DNA of 64,000 nucleotides from Labyrinthula sp. Ha (taxonomy: Eukaryota; Sar; Bigyra; Labyrinthulida; Labyrinthulaceae). Shown in pieces: positions 45,901 to 57,398 of this stretch. The position numbers and the translations under genes were made by a program. Positions within the stretch are counted from its first letter, which is position 1; the number at the start of each line of letters is the position of its first letter. The notes under the pieces are model-generated. The model was not told where the DNA came from, searched no databases, and saw nothing but the letters and a program-made list of their open reading frames with translations. The DNA is taken from assembly GCA_015227615.1 (NCBI GenBank), contig JAALGZ010000021.1, forward strand, positions 558,001 through 622,000. The letters are read 5' to 3'.

Positions 45901-46519
45901 TTATCGTTTCAGGTGGTAACCCAAACTGTATACCCCCCATACAAGTCTTCACGTACACACCTCCACGTTTTAGCATTTTAATAGTTTTCGCTTGTGTTTC
46001 ATATCGACTAACTGCCGATGATGTCTTGTTATTGTTCTCATTTCTCTTTATACGATTTAACACTTGAGATGTTACCCATGCCCGCTTTGATGATGCAACA
46101 GTAAATGAAAAGTTCTTTTTTTTTGAATAGCTACTTTTTTTTTCCATCTGAAGCTGCTTTAAAGAATGTGAGACATAACGCCCTGAATTTTTAGTTTCCA
46201 CACCAGAATGTAGTGTTCCATGTGTTGGTCCATCTGTTGAAGCATTCCTGCGAAATTGCGGTCTTCGATTCGATTGAGTAAAACTTAACGCCATAGCTGG
46301 GGGAGTTCGAGAATGTGTACTTCCTGCAAACGGCGCATGAAAGGCTTTTATCGATTTATTCTTTCCTGATGGTTTCTTTCCTAAATGACTTCCAAGACGC
46401 TGTCTAAATGCTTCAGGGAGCTGCGCTTTTCTAGGGTGTTTCTGTGTGTTTGCTCTACTCATACGGGGAAGATACTTTGTCTCCTTTATGGCTATTTCCG
46501 AAGGGGTTTTTGAACTCAT
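42920..46519 (-). CDS. Metallo-beta-lactamase/cNMP-binding phosphodiesterase (GbpA/GbpB-like)
   Basis: A 1,199-residue single-exon protein. Residues 1-180 are basic and disordered. A protist-type N-terminal region spans about 183-400. The metallo-beta-lactamase fold (about 510-760) has THCHADH (574-580) and further metal ligands likely at H650, D671 (YSADTYY) and H708 or H737. Cyclic-nucleotide domain 1 (about 780-905) carries FGE (855-857) and RAT (898-900), separated by an acidic insert. A long acidic linker follows, then a second, more degenerate cyclic-nucleotide fold (about 1040-1190). This order matches Dictyostelium GbpA and GbpB, class II phosphodiesterases regulated by cyclic nucleotides. 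The likely role is Zn-dependent hydrolysis of a cyclic nucleotide under allosteric control. The Arg is followed by Ala, as in PKA-type cAMP sites, rather than Thr as in PKG. Ligand and substrate are inferred. Confidence 0.9.
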   Translation of the reverse strand: MSSKTPSEIAIKETKYLPRMSRANTQKHPRKAQLPEAFRQRLGSHLGKKPSGKNKSIKAFHAPFAGSTHSRTPPAMALSFTQSNRRPQFRRNASTDGPTHGTLHSGVETKNSGRYVSHSLKQLQMEKKSSYSKKKNFSFTVASSKRAWVTSQVLNRIKRNENNNKTSSAVSRYETQAKTIKMLKRGGVYVKTCMGGIQFGLPPETIKDVLNAGLDFPKYYVIPKEKFNLRLGISCAELEFPMFFSYYVKSTVVTFICEKEEEKQLDVIIRESTIGPEPEYLTSNQEYLLEKTKAKAPNHQKEIEHYRTQNKLNEYNFFDKNGFVYLGEGKEQVILFDNVADFRYEIFDYSMFLDAVKPTESMLQKGRKKMHLFGRKTTMKKPAQPDFVLNMKNERVKISDDSNEKIPMINHPLECFRYLRSHSPEQLDPLEYYHIISYDEAEYVHDAEEDLVDGPAFEPEKSRTTQVDIEEILSNGPTRSSPYGEDETRPAMTRAVRAPMSIKHQFQREKDFEVPEFGVTILGNSHGFDPKGSTTGFVLWVDGEGMMVDPPPHSSALLERYGIRPKLITGIILTHCHADHDAGTFQKLIRDDKVELFTSATIYHSFVRKYSALSGLADSFIQSLFNFKPVYLEEPHHWKGAKFRFFYSLHSIPCIGFDVEYQNKKIVYSADTYYNKAGITQLKEKGVLSEGRAQALIDFPWDSDLVLHECGVAPLHTPFESFLELDSHQRKNIQLVHIAGKEKAKAEKAGFKIAKAGIKHSNTLLPKNKANQFLRWLRVVGSMEIFEHFSIDKALDLVQMAQYKRYKENEVIQGYDGTNNINKDPKKFMIILSGTGYGFVHTTQATRVLTRGDYFGEHVFVSEQKMSTNDAEAKTQGPEDKYLRDKRSRDTKDIVENRATFAEFNGSAYMLEREGSDEDLPLDQTRDTPEYNRPLSETDDQSDEREPKNTGRQESDADEIRETGEYYDEVVPESLVAETDMEILELDFFAVKSLLIEDETLTQKMTQIVNARYSEKHAAVETSVWEAINANTILQRLRLEQKLELQVLLKRTLLGPGEIAHAHLNNEKYLWKAKRDVHFALVVIEGTLIIEISEENRRKQSVPNEQSFIATEEVEEESKQKTENFKFGAGCVAFDYIAYETKLNPTQINKTLQEEQHSFTLRAGTEGATIAVVSAEEFVRFMAKNPHLQLAFYQSMLVF

Positions 46520-49500
46520 CCTGATTATCTAGATGTCTACAAGCGTTGAAACAAGCTTCTTCTGAGTTCCAGTTTTTTTTCTACTTGAAAATTTCAGGAT
46601 TTAGATCAACTAATTTATTTATGTCTATATTAGGCATTGTTCACGTTTTGGCTTTTGCTATCCGTTTGTAACGGGTTTTAAACTGCTAGTAGCTGGACAA
46701 TAATTACTTGCTAGTACCAATATAAAAAGGCTATTAAAGCACTACAGGAAAATATAATGGAACAGGGAGACTTATCTTCTTCCCTACTTGTACTTCTTAT
46801 AAAAACAAAAGGAGTTCCGGAGAAAAAGATGTATTCGCTTTGTATCATAGGTGGGAACCCGTTTTCTTCCACTGTCGTTGTCTCGTGTCATACATGAACA
46901 AGAATAGAGAAAGTCAGGACTTATAAGTGTATTTGTTTGGTTCTCAATAATTAACTAATGGTATCTAAATGAGTTATTATGGCTTTTTAATTTATATTTA
47001 CTCGTTTTGAAATATTGTTGAAGAAACATGTGACATTTATTGAACTCAAGTGTTACAGGACTAAACTCTAAACCAGAGTTGCTTGATCTTGCCAGTGTAA
47101 GAAACCGGTGTCTATTTTCTTTCAAAAATATTTATCTATAAACCAATAATTTCTTTTTACAAAACCCTTTTTCTACAACAACTAATACTTTTCAAATGAG
47201 ATGTCTTAATTCGCTTTTATCAGTTTTTCTGGGAGTCATTGAATATTCTAGTTCTTTGCATACTCAAACCACGTTGGCGAAATTGATTGAATCAGGATAC
47301 AAGAGTACTTCCTAGGAAAATAAAACAGAAATTTAAGTAAGCACTGTAACAATATTGTCTTCTTCATATGCCTTAACAACTACAGCTCTAGCATAAAAGG
47401 ACGGATATATCATTGTGGTAGAGTCTTGCTCTTAAATTGAATTTATAAGAATAATCTAAAGGTTGTCTAATGTCCGTGCGGTAGCCATGAGAGGTAAATG
47501 AAAAGAACAATTCAAACCAATGCTTCTACTACAGATAGGTGTACCATTTGATATACTTATGTGTACTCAAGTTGAGATCTGAGAGTTTCTGCAGCTTATT
47601 TAAGTAAGTTGTGGATAATTTCGACACTGTTTCTGAGAATTGTGTCTTACTAGGTAACTGAATCTTAGGGATGGTCGTCATGATCTTGTTGTTTTAAAGC
47701 TCCAGTTTGACACCAATACAACAATAAACTATTATGATACCATGGCTCTAGTACAGAGTATAACTCCATTCTTATGGACAGAACTAAAATCTGTAACCAA
47801 CTATTATTTCTACCAATAAGACAATATACAATTTTATTTACTGATTATGTCTTTCATATAATTATCTTTTTATATATTTAGAGGTTTAAATCTTTTTCTT
47901 TAAGCTTTGCTTCCGCAGGAATAATGAAATAGAGCCTTTAGTTATATTTCCCAGACTCCTAATGTCCGTTTTTAGAATGTCCGCAACACCGAAAGCTTTC
48001 AACACATCACAGCAATGTTTTACCAAAACATTAATCTTTTCTGAATCCTCGTGGCAGCCCCCAAGTTAACAAAGATGTCATAGAACTGGGTACTAGAGAA
48101 AAGGGTAAGAACTAAGAACTAGGTAGAAGCCACGTAAATCTCAGATGAATTCCATGCTAGCGAAGAAAAGGGGGACAATAAGAGTGGACACCACCTTAAA
48201 TTGGAGAGAGGATGTTAGATCTAGAAGTAAGGAACCAAAATTGATGAAAATAGATGAAAGGAAGATAGGAAGTTGGAACGATTAAAATGTTAAGAAGAGC
48301 AAAGAAATTTTGGTTAAAGGCATCTAGCAATATATTATAATAAATTTTTAAAACTTGGATAACTTTTTCTCAACGGCTAATTCAACTGATAAAATCACAC
48401 ACCTACAGAAGAAACTGTCTTGCTATAAATCTTTATTTAGTAAGTTTTCCACGTAGTGTTCAATAATAGTTAACACATTAATCAAAAGGGATATTTTTAT
48501 GTTAAATGTCATCGTCGCCTCGAATCTTTAAGGTTATTAGATAGGAGATAGAATACAAGTTTCTTAGTATAAAACAAAGAAAATATATGATTTTCTGTCC
48601 CCCGAAAACCAAAGTAAGTAAGTAGATAAGTTTGAATATCACTTCTGTGTTCTCTGGAGAACGTGTTAGTGCCCTACCTAATCCCCTCTGTTTTTCTCTA
48701 TTCGCGTAATTTTAGTAAGTTATACGTTACCGTTATTTTGTTAGATCTACACGCAAAAATATCTATCTTGCCCAGTAGAATTAATTTAACAATTTCTGTT
48801 CACTTCTAATTCCAATTTTATTTAACATTAACACAACTCATTAAATATGACTAATTTGATAATGTGTACGGACATATGACAAAAGAGCAACAACCCCGAT
48901 AATGCTTTATTAATACGCGATTGTTATTCGCTAGCGAGTTTCGTTGATTAGTAGTAAATTATAGAAAATAGCAATAACTTTCATATCCAGAAAATTAATT
49001 CAACTCAAATACAAATATGTTTATCTAATACAAGGACCAAACCAGTAACTCATTAATACCAATCAAAACGATTTTTCAAATCCTTATCTCGAAATCTCAG
49101 ATTATTCTTCTCTAGAGGTTATGATTCTATTTGTTTGTTATTTAATAACCCTTAGTGCAGTATTCCGATGAACCTTGTAGTGTGAAAATGTGCTCCGGTG
49201 TTGAGATATTGTAATTAATGTTTAATATTTGGGTAAGGTATTATACAGAGAAAATATCTGTGTTCATTCCATGATTTGTAGAACTTATATTTTCTAACTT
49301 AACGAACTTTCTTAACTGCGGTTACTAGAAGTCCTTCATATATTATAATTATAATTCGTAAACTATGGTAGAATTGATAACAATAACTAAATCTCCATAT
49401 GCCAGAACAATAATTTTTTCAAGTGATAACATTACCAAGGTCCTAATTGATGCAATTCATATTTTGCATCATACAAATTGCTTTAAATAATTTAAAAAGT

Positions 49501-52500
49501 TTTATATGCTTTAAAATGAAGCGAAAAAATCTAAACCTGTTAATTGATATATTCTCAAAGAATCTTTTAAATAACCTAAAAGGAAAAACAAACAAAATGG
49601 CACAGAAAATGACCCATATATGAATAGGTGAGTGCGCGTTTCATAGGCCCAGATGCTGAGCGGTATTGTGTGATACATTGATGGATACCTCATATCTTGA
49701 AAAAGCATAACCAAAACAACAAGTAAAAATCAAACTCAGAGCCTTCTCTTTTTACGAATTCTCGATAAATGTTGACTTTTCTATATGTATATACCCTCAC
49801 TGAAAGTTTAAATTTAATGAACTTACAAATACCATATTACCCAAAGTAGTTTCTAACATATACAATGAGTTGTAGCCTATCGAATTTGAAAGCATTAACC
49901 AGAGAATAGAAATATCAAATTTTCTAGGGAAACCCTCTTTCAACGTATTTTTAATCCCTCAAGAATTAATATTTATATAGTACTCGGTGGGAAATTTTAT
50001 CGGAAAATAAAAATGAGCTGCAACACCATAAAGTTTATGCAGTGGAAATGCGCCTTCTTCCACTGGTTTCACAATAACCAGATTTTCAATTTTAAAATCA
50101 AGTGTAGTTTCCCGAACATAACATTATTTGTGCCTTGAGCTTGAGTAGAACTTAAATTCCCAAAAGTTTGAAGAACAATGACACAAATAGGGAGTGGAAG
50201 CATAGTAACAACAAATTTCAGTATATGAGGTGGGTATTCGGTGGTTGGAACCCCTTCTGTCTTTTAAGACGTGCAAAACTGGCTAGAAACCTCTTTTTGT
50301 GTCATATGGGAGTTGAACCCACAAAATACTCTTCCGTAAGCAATGTTTGTAGAAAGAAATATAAGACTTGTGAAGTCAATATTTCATTTCTTTTTAGAAA
50401 TTAGGTTAAGTGTAGATTTATAATCGCAGCTGTTACTCATTAATCTGCGACTTTACTTCCATGTGCACAAGTTTTCTTATTTTTGATTTTGAAAAAAATG
50501 TATTTCGTATAATAAATCTGTTAAAAGAGGGGAGAGTTACATCAACTCTTGAGACTTTTGAAGATCAAATAATTAAACTTGACCAGAAATCCCGTAGTTC
50601 ATATATTTTAGTTTTAGGTTTGCTTTTTTGTTCTGACCATGTTTTCTTTATGATATTAAATACTCGATATTGGATCACTACATATCGTGAATCATACACA
50701 AGGTTGTAAAAATTTTAAATAGCGAATTCTTCGTATATTTAAATACAAAATTGATAAAAGTCAAATTATACCATTTACAGTTGGAATATATTTGTTATTA
50801 TTAGAAAATTAAGAAGTTTTATTGCAAAATAACATAAAAGCATCCAGAAGGATAAATTAATTTTGTCCATAAAAACCTGCATGTTTCTAATGCCCTTGTT
50901 AAATACGATAGGAAAGCTCAGTTATTAGCAAAATAAAAAATTATTCTTATTACATAGTATAATGTAACTCAGATGACACAAATATTATTTTTATGTGTCA
51001 TGGAACTATGAACTTTAAACCCATTCTTATAGGATGTAGATTATCACAGTAACATGAAAGAAATATAGATAATAACTAAAATTTGAGGATATTAGACAGC
51101 TTAAGTACTCATGAATTGCTAACTGATCAATTTAAGGTATTTTTCTTGTGGAGTGAACTCAGAAGCAAAATACTGGACTTTTATTTGTCGGATTCACTTC
51201 TTAGGCTGAGATTAAGAATTCCAAGTAGAGTGCTTCATTAGATAATCCAAGCCACATGTCCTGAATTTTTTTTTGGAAATTAAATGAAACCGGATCGGGA
51301 GAACATCCATTTTTCAATAGACAAAATGAAACCGAGAAAGCAATAATAAATTATAAGCATTGATAGTTTCCTGTTAAGCATAATAAAAGCCTTAAGAAGT
51401 GGGTTCGCTGCAGAAAAACTTAAATGTAAAAAAAAAACTACAACATATAACTATTTATCGTAGATTTTCTAGTAAAAATATAAAAAAAAATTGATAGTTA
51501 TAATTTGATATCGGATGATATTGTCCATGCAAGGTCTTCACACTTAACTTAAGAATTCAATTTAATATAGAAGAACTGGGTTTAACTATCAAAAACTCTT
51601 CTAGAGAAAATATAGATCATAAATAAATGATGTCTTATGTATACTGAAATATCAAGAACAAGTGACATAGGTGGAACTAAACTTTATTAAGAACTATAGA
51701 GTAACCGATATGATATCTACAACAATACATACATCAAGTAATAGCAACTTTCCTGGAGTTTGAAAATCAACATATCTTGCTTTTTCCAAAAGAATGACGA
51801 AACAGAAGGTTCTAATTAAGTAAGAGGATTAAGAATTGATTCTTTGTTGTGCTGTAGTAATGAAATATCGTAAATGAGTAAAAAATTTGTATTCTGCCGT
51901 GATAGTTGTATATCTACAAAGTAAGTATTTATCTGAATTGAGTTTAGGAAGCAGTACCGGATTAATAAGATGAAAAACAAAAGGGGACTATACTCAAGTT
52001 GCTCGGACCCGAAGTCTATCGAAGTATTTTGTTGTCCCCAAATTTCCCTTGGTTGTTGAGTATTTCCTTTGTACTATCGACTGTGGCTGTATACTAATAG
52101 AAAAAGAAGATATATATATATCGTTGTAAGAGGTGTGAAAGCGGGCTATCAATTGAAGCATCATGTAACTTTATCAGATAGATGAGCTACATTAGACTAA
52201 ATTGGAGAAAACTTCAAAGTGTTGCATACAGCATTTATAAAACATCGTTTTGAATTATTTACCTCAGCGTGTAAAATTATAAGGAGTGGTAGCTTAAACG
52301 AGGTTATAATCAAGTTTAGAATTGTCATCGCTTCCTACTTTGATTACTTGTATATAATTGATAACTACCTTGAGAACTTACTTGAGATATTTTGCCAGCA
52401 ACTACCAAAGGGGCGTTTAATAATATGGCAAAAGTGTATATTATACACGGACAGAATTAACTGACTTACTAATATGGAGGAATGTACAGGATAGGTTCTT

Positions 52501-54920
52501 TTCACACCTCAGCTAAAGTACCTTGTCGAAGGAAAAAAGAGTGATATGAATAAGACAAATTTGTGCTGTATCAAAAAATAATGGAATCAAACATTTCGAT
52601 AAAGGTAATGGAAAAATAGAAAAGGTCACAAGCAGTGGGACAATTGCTTATTAAAAGGTACATGTTCTTATTTCTGTTAAACTTGATATGGCTCCAGTAC
52701 CATTGGCTTCCTAGGTCCTGGACAATGATAAGTAAGATATATCTGAGATAATTGTACTAACAAAAAAATAGTTTTGTATAAAAGAAAATGGTAGAAGTTT
52801 ATAGCTTGTGTGCAATTACTCTATTGTGGTATTTAAAGCATTCTATGATGGCATTTTATTAATGTATATACCAGATGTTGAAGAAATGTTTGAGAGCAAT
52901 GTCATTAATAAATAAGTGAAAAAACTAACCGCCCGCTATAAGAAAGAACCTAAAACAAAGAGTGTTAGCGTGTGAGATTGAATTGAAGTTTGAGCTCAAG
53001 TTAAAAGCCATGCCATTAATCTTAATTGGGTACCAAAATTGACCGAGGAAAAGTAAGCAACGTTATTCGTTGAATCAAAGTAATGTTGTGAAGAAGTTAA
53101 ATAGCAAGATGAAAGCTAGAGAAAAATATGTGCGATAATATGTAGTATGAGGATCACGCTGAAAGAATACTCACAAGGGAACGTTGAAGAAATTGAGTCG
53201 CTTTAGAATGAGTCTGTTTTGAGCCTTTGATCACAAAGGGCAATGAATGCGTGCAGGAACGGGGGCAACAGCCCATCTGTGAAGATCTTTGACTTTTCCA
53301 GTAATAAACACATTGCGTTTCTCCGATATTTTAAGCCTTGGATCTTCTTTGTTGTTTTCCCTTCAAGGTTTAAAGCCAAAGCCATAGACTTATTTTTTTT
53401 GTTGAAACTAAACATCACATACTCCAAACCATATCATTTTCTTTCTTGAACACAAAAGTCCTTATCTAGGAACTCCATCTGCTCAAAATATATTAACAAA
53501 AGCCTTGAATCCATATGTATTCCTCATGGTAAAAGAAAGGTAAGAAAACTTTAAATTCGACAAAACTTAAATTTTAAATGCAAAGCTTTTAACCCAAACC
53601 TAAGTACACCTTCAACACCATAAAATATTAATTATTGTCCCTTTGCGTGCCCCTAACTCCTAAACAGAACAAGAAACAATCATCAGAATATGCCATCTTT
53701 TTCTCCGTGAGTCCCTTGAATTTATCTTCCTTAAGGATGAATCTTAAAAAATTGTCATTCACTGGTTAATATTCTAATGAATAATATTCTTGGTCAGGCG
53801 TTCCTTTAATAGCTCTCATTCTATTTGAGGTATTTTCTCGTGTTCTATTGTTGTGAAACTTATGACTTAGTTACATTAAACCTCTTTTATATCTCAGCAT
53901 ACTCTTCAGATTTAGTACTGTTGGAGATTATTTCGTTAGACAGAACACTCTTGAAATTTTTCAGTGTGCTCCCTAAGAATTCTGGTCTGATAAAGTACTC
54001 TCAAAATGAAATTATTAGCTTTGTAAGGCCAGAATTACTGAAAACTGCCTATTCCTGTTACTCCTTAATCATATTTTCACCATTATCTATTTAAGCGGTG
54101 TTCTTGATCTTTCAATAAAATGTTTTTTCCTTGCGCGTTTTCTTACTGGTTTGCTTATTTTTGAATACGATTCAATGAAATTACTATATGAAAAGATAAA
54201 CTCGAGTTGCTGACACTGGAATAGAGATTCGATTTGATTTATTAAGAATTTATCAGTAAAAGCTTTCCCCCTATTTGTTTTAGAGATTGATTCTGAAAAT
54301 ACTACGGTCATTTTGATTCATTAATGAATATGAATTGAGTCTCACTGTAAGGCTGCGTCTCAAAACCCTGGGGCAAATAGCAAGAATGTACTGTTTCATT
54401 CCTTCTCTGTATGTAAAATTAGAAAAAAAATGAGCCACATGGCCCAACAAAATCCTATTAGCAGAACATTCCCATGGCATGTGGTCAGTTTTCAAAGTCT
54501 TTCATACGGTAAAGAAACGAAGTATAAAATTCTTGGTAATGTGAAACCGGGTCGCATATCCCATCTTTATTTTGATAAGCAATTGATAATCAAAATTAAA
54601 AAAGAATTATTCAATAAAAATAAAAGTTCTAATTATGTTATTGATAGACAGAATAAAAATAATAATTATTAATTTTTATCAAATCAGATGCCTACTTTGG
54701 AGTCAGAAAAACTTTTATATGTTAGTATCGTGGTGGAGAGTTTTAATAAGAAACTTTTGTTCTTATATTGAACAAGTTAATTTTGCAAGAAAATACCTCG
54801 AGATGACGATGCAACCATTCTCGTTGGGGTAATAGCCTATCAACAACATTATATTTTCCTTATTTTCTACGTTTGCTAACAAATAGCACCGAAGAAGCAT
54901 GAAATACAATCCCCAAACTA
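46520..54920. other. Gene desert (8.4 kb)
   Basis: The longest gene-free stretch. Many short AT-rich frames (49511-49714, 50168-50404, 50461-50709, 52219-52464, 53203-53449, 53825-54094, 54430-54672) have no motif that I can name. The plus strand at about 52.2-52.9 kb is faintly reminiscent of retrotransposon gag and RT segments but too weak to call. The region ends at the TA dinucleotide (54919-54920) flanking the TIR element. Confidence 0.45.
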
Positions 54921-55850
54921 GGCGTGTTTATCGTGATAACAAAAGCTTCTAGAGAAGGATTTTACCAGAATATTTGTATTGTGAGATAACGAGAGAGACC
55001 TTCTCGAGGAGGAATCATTTATGACCCAATATCACCCAAAATTTTCACATTCCAATTCCAGTAACACTAAGCAACAACTAAAAGTTATTAAGTCTAAAAT
55101 ACATCATTCAAAAGCTCTTCCGTTTTTAATTCTTATTTTCTACTCTGTTTTGACTTTTTACTAACTTAACTTGACAAAAAAACAAAAAATACTGCACAAG
55201 TTGGAATGATTAATGTGTAATTAGCATATGGAAATGACTATATATCTGTCTAAACTTTGTTTCAGACAATTTTCCACACTTGCTTAAAGAGCATTTTATC
55301 TTGCAAACGCGGAGTAAAATGGAAGGAATCACTTCAAGATGATACGTTCATGTTGAGGTGCGACTTGAGAAACTGGAGAGTTTCTTAAAACATTAACACT
55401 TAAGTTCAGTAATAATAATTTAGTCTGTTAGACTATTTTCAGGGTTCTTACCCTTCAGGTTTCTCGTTATTTTAACTCTAACATGAACAACATAAAAAAA
55501 CTTAAAAGTACAAGTGTTGTAAAATTAGCTTGAGCAAGCAAAGTATTCTTTAAACTTTAACCTCAACAAACCCTAAAAAATGAATAAGGTAAGCAAATAA
55601 GCACATTGTTTAGCGCTCAGTTTTCACACGTTTTGTCACTTTGTTGTATTTCTGTTATTTGTTTGGTACCAAAATTTTGTATGGTGTTGGCGTAGAAGAA
55701 ATTCCAATTGCCCAAAAGTATTTTTCTCGTTAGTTCTCGCGAGATAATAAGAGCTTCTCTAGAAGGATTATATCAAAATATATGTGCTGCGAGATAACGA
55801 GAGTAATTTTTTCGAGAAGCTCTCGTCAAGACTCTCTCGTTAAACACGCC
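54921..55850 (+). mobile_element. 930-bp TIR element flanked by TA (non-autonomous, Tc1/mariner-like target)
   Basis: The ends are inverted: GGCGTGTTTA at 54921-54930 and TAAACACGCC at 55841-55850 are exact reverse complements. Each is bordered by TA (54919-54920 and 55851-55852), the target-site duplication of the Tc1/mariner group. Inside the termini, imperfect inverted similarity continues through CTTCTAGAGAAGG-type motifs. A module of GAGATAAC followed by a quasi-palindromic CTTCTCGAGAAG recurs about four times, two near each end. No transposase frame is present, so the element is a long MITE mobilised in trans. A second copy ends at position 209. The divergence between copies indicates moderate age. 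Confidence 0.8.
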
Positions 55851-56494
55851 TATGCCTACCCCAAACGGATAAGTGTTTTCAAGAGTAACTTGCTAGCATT
55901 ATCAACAACACATTAACTCCCAGCAAGATTTTTTAAACAAAAAGCTAAGCTTTCACAGAACCCTCACGTTATGTCTGCATGCTAACGTTACAGTTTTCTC
56001 AATAGGAATAGGATTGCATGACTGATTCCTTTGCCCACCAGCAATCTGTTAATAATCCAGTCCCGTATTCACTATATTCCAGTTCCGTTCCATAAAAATA
56101 CGAGCGCTCTCCCGATAGGATATCAAAAACCCTCCACAATAATTACAACTTACAAATTCAAGGCTAAAGTTTAATATATGATATATTCATTATTGTAGAC
56201 AGTATCGTTAGTAATATGTCATACTTGGCCATACCCGAATTGTTCAGAATTCACTGAAAAAACAGAGACAAGAAACAAACTGTCCTTTACAACATCCATC
56301 CTTGTCCAGATAGACCGCCCTTTCACCCATCCCAAGAATAAATAAAATCAATCAACTTCATACAACAACTAATCTCAATCTCTTTTCGTTTAAGACCTTT
56401 CACTCTTTCTCTTTTTGCCGAGTCTCGGAATTCGGTACATACTAAAAGTTACAATCCCCGTCATTTCAACTTCTAGAACTTTTCAAAAACCCGG
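55851..56494. other. Upstream region of the membrane-protein gene
   Basis: About 640 bp between the TIR element and the start codon at 56495. Nothing specific was recognised. The element therefore lies close enough to affect expression of the downstream gene. Confidence 0.5.
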
Positions 56495-57370
56495 ATGCTT
56501 CGTTTTCTTCAAGATACAGATGAGGTGACTACTTTAGCAGCAGAACCCCCCCCCAGCTTTGGTGTATATGAAATATCAGTTCTCCTTGGTCTTCTTTTTC
56601 TTATCCTCTCACTTTTGTCAATCTGCATTTGTCTTTGTTTAGAACAAAGGCAACGAGCAAAAAGAAAGAAAAACGTACAATTTAAAAAAGAAGAGTCTCT
56701 TCATGCTCGGCTACAAGCTAAACCCTCAGTTTTTTATATTGCTAATGAATCAGCTCCAGATGAAGTAATCCCACAAAAAGTTCTAGTTTCAGTCGATTTC
56801 AAAGCATTTAATCGGTTACAACGAAGCCAAAGCAGCGAATCAATCAAAAGTAAAAGTCATAAATCGCTTAAAGCTCCAAAAAATCTTGTCATAGCACCTT
56901 CGGATCATTCATCCTCTCAAGAAGATTTTGGTTTGGTTCAATCTGAGAAACATCCAAATATTTTTCGTACGGAATCTGTCAAGAGTAGAGAGAAAAAAAT
57001 ACACAAGTCGTTTTCTTTTGAAAAGCGAAGTGTTAAAGTAGAGAAAGGTAAAACTCAAAGTATGGATAGTAAGAAATGGTTGAGTTATTTGGAGAAAAAA
57101 GCACTTCAAGAACAGGTGCAGAGACAAGCAGAAAAGAAGGAGGATTTGGAAGTTACTGACCAAAAAATTGAGGAATCAGGAGAAGATTATGGAAAAACTT
57201 TGAGAAAAAGGCCTGCTAGTATTTTTAGACCCTCTAGAGAGTTTTTACGGAAATCATTTACAGATGAAGAGTTACCGGAAGATTTAGTTTTGTCAACTGG
57301 GAGTTACGAAGAAACAGATTCTATAAATAGAAAATCACTCAAGAGACAAGATCTCGATGAGTTAATTTAG
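56495..57370 (+). CDS. Single-span membrane protein of unknown function
   Basis: A 291-residue protein with a short N-terminal segment (1-24), one strong membrane span (about 26-49, rich in Leu/Ile) and the basic stop QRQRAKRKK right after it. The long cytosolic tail is full of serines and basic residues, for example KSHKSLK, RKSF and RKRPASIF, which are likely kinase sites. Cysteines 44, 46 and 48 at the inner membrane edge could be palmitoylated. The topology is probably N-out/C-in. The coding sequence includes a run of nine C at 56546-56554 (three prolines) just before the span, which is slippage-prone. It is convergent with SepSecS, the stop codons being 28 bp apart. No family was recognised. 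Confidence 0.75.
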   Translation: MLRFLQDTDEVTTLAAEPPPSFGVYEISVLLGLLFLILSLLSICICLCLEQRQRAKRKKNVQFKKEESLHARLQAKPSVFYIANESAPDEVIPQKVLVSVDFKAFNRLQRSQSSESIKSKSHKSLKAPKNLVIAPSDHSSSQEDFGLVQSEKHPNIFRTESVKSREKKIHKSFSFEKRSVKVEKGKTQSMDSKKWLSYLEKKALQEQVQRQAEKKEDLEVTDQKIEESGEDYGKTLRKRPASIFRPSREFLRKSFTDEELPEDLVLSTGSYEETDSINRKSLKRQDLDELI

Positions 57371-57398
57371 TAGGAAAGATTTTGTGGTAGATTTTTTA

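Noticed and set aside
50306-50322. A good tRNA T-arm on the minus strand (TTCAACT loop with a 5-bp stem)
   Set aside because: No matching acceptor stem, anticodon arm or D-arm at the required distance; no tRNA gene can be folded here.
52219-52900. Stretches faintly like retrotransposon gag and RT
   Set aside because: Only isolated residue similarities, with no motif in the right order; not enough to name an element.
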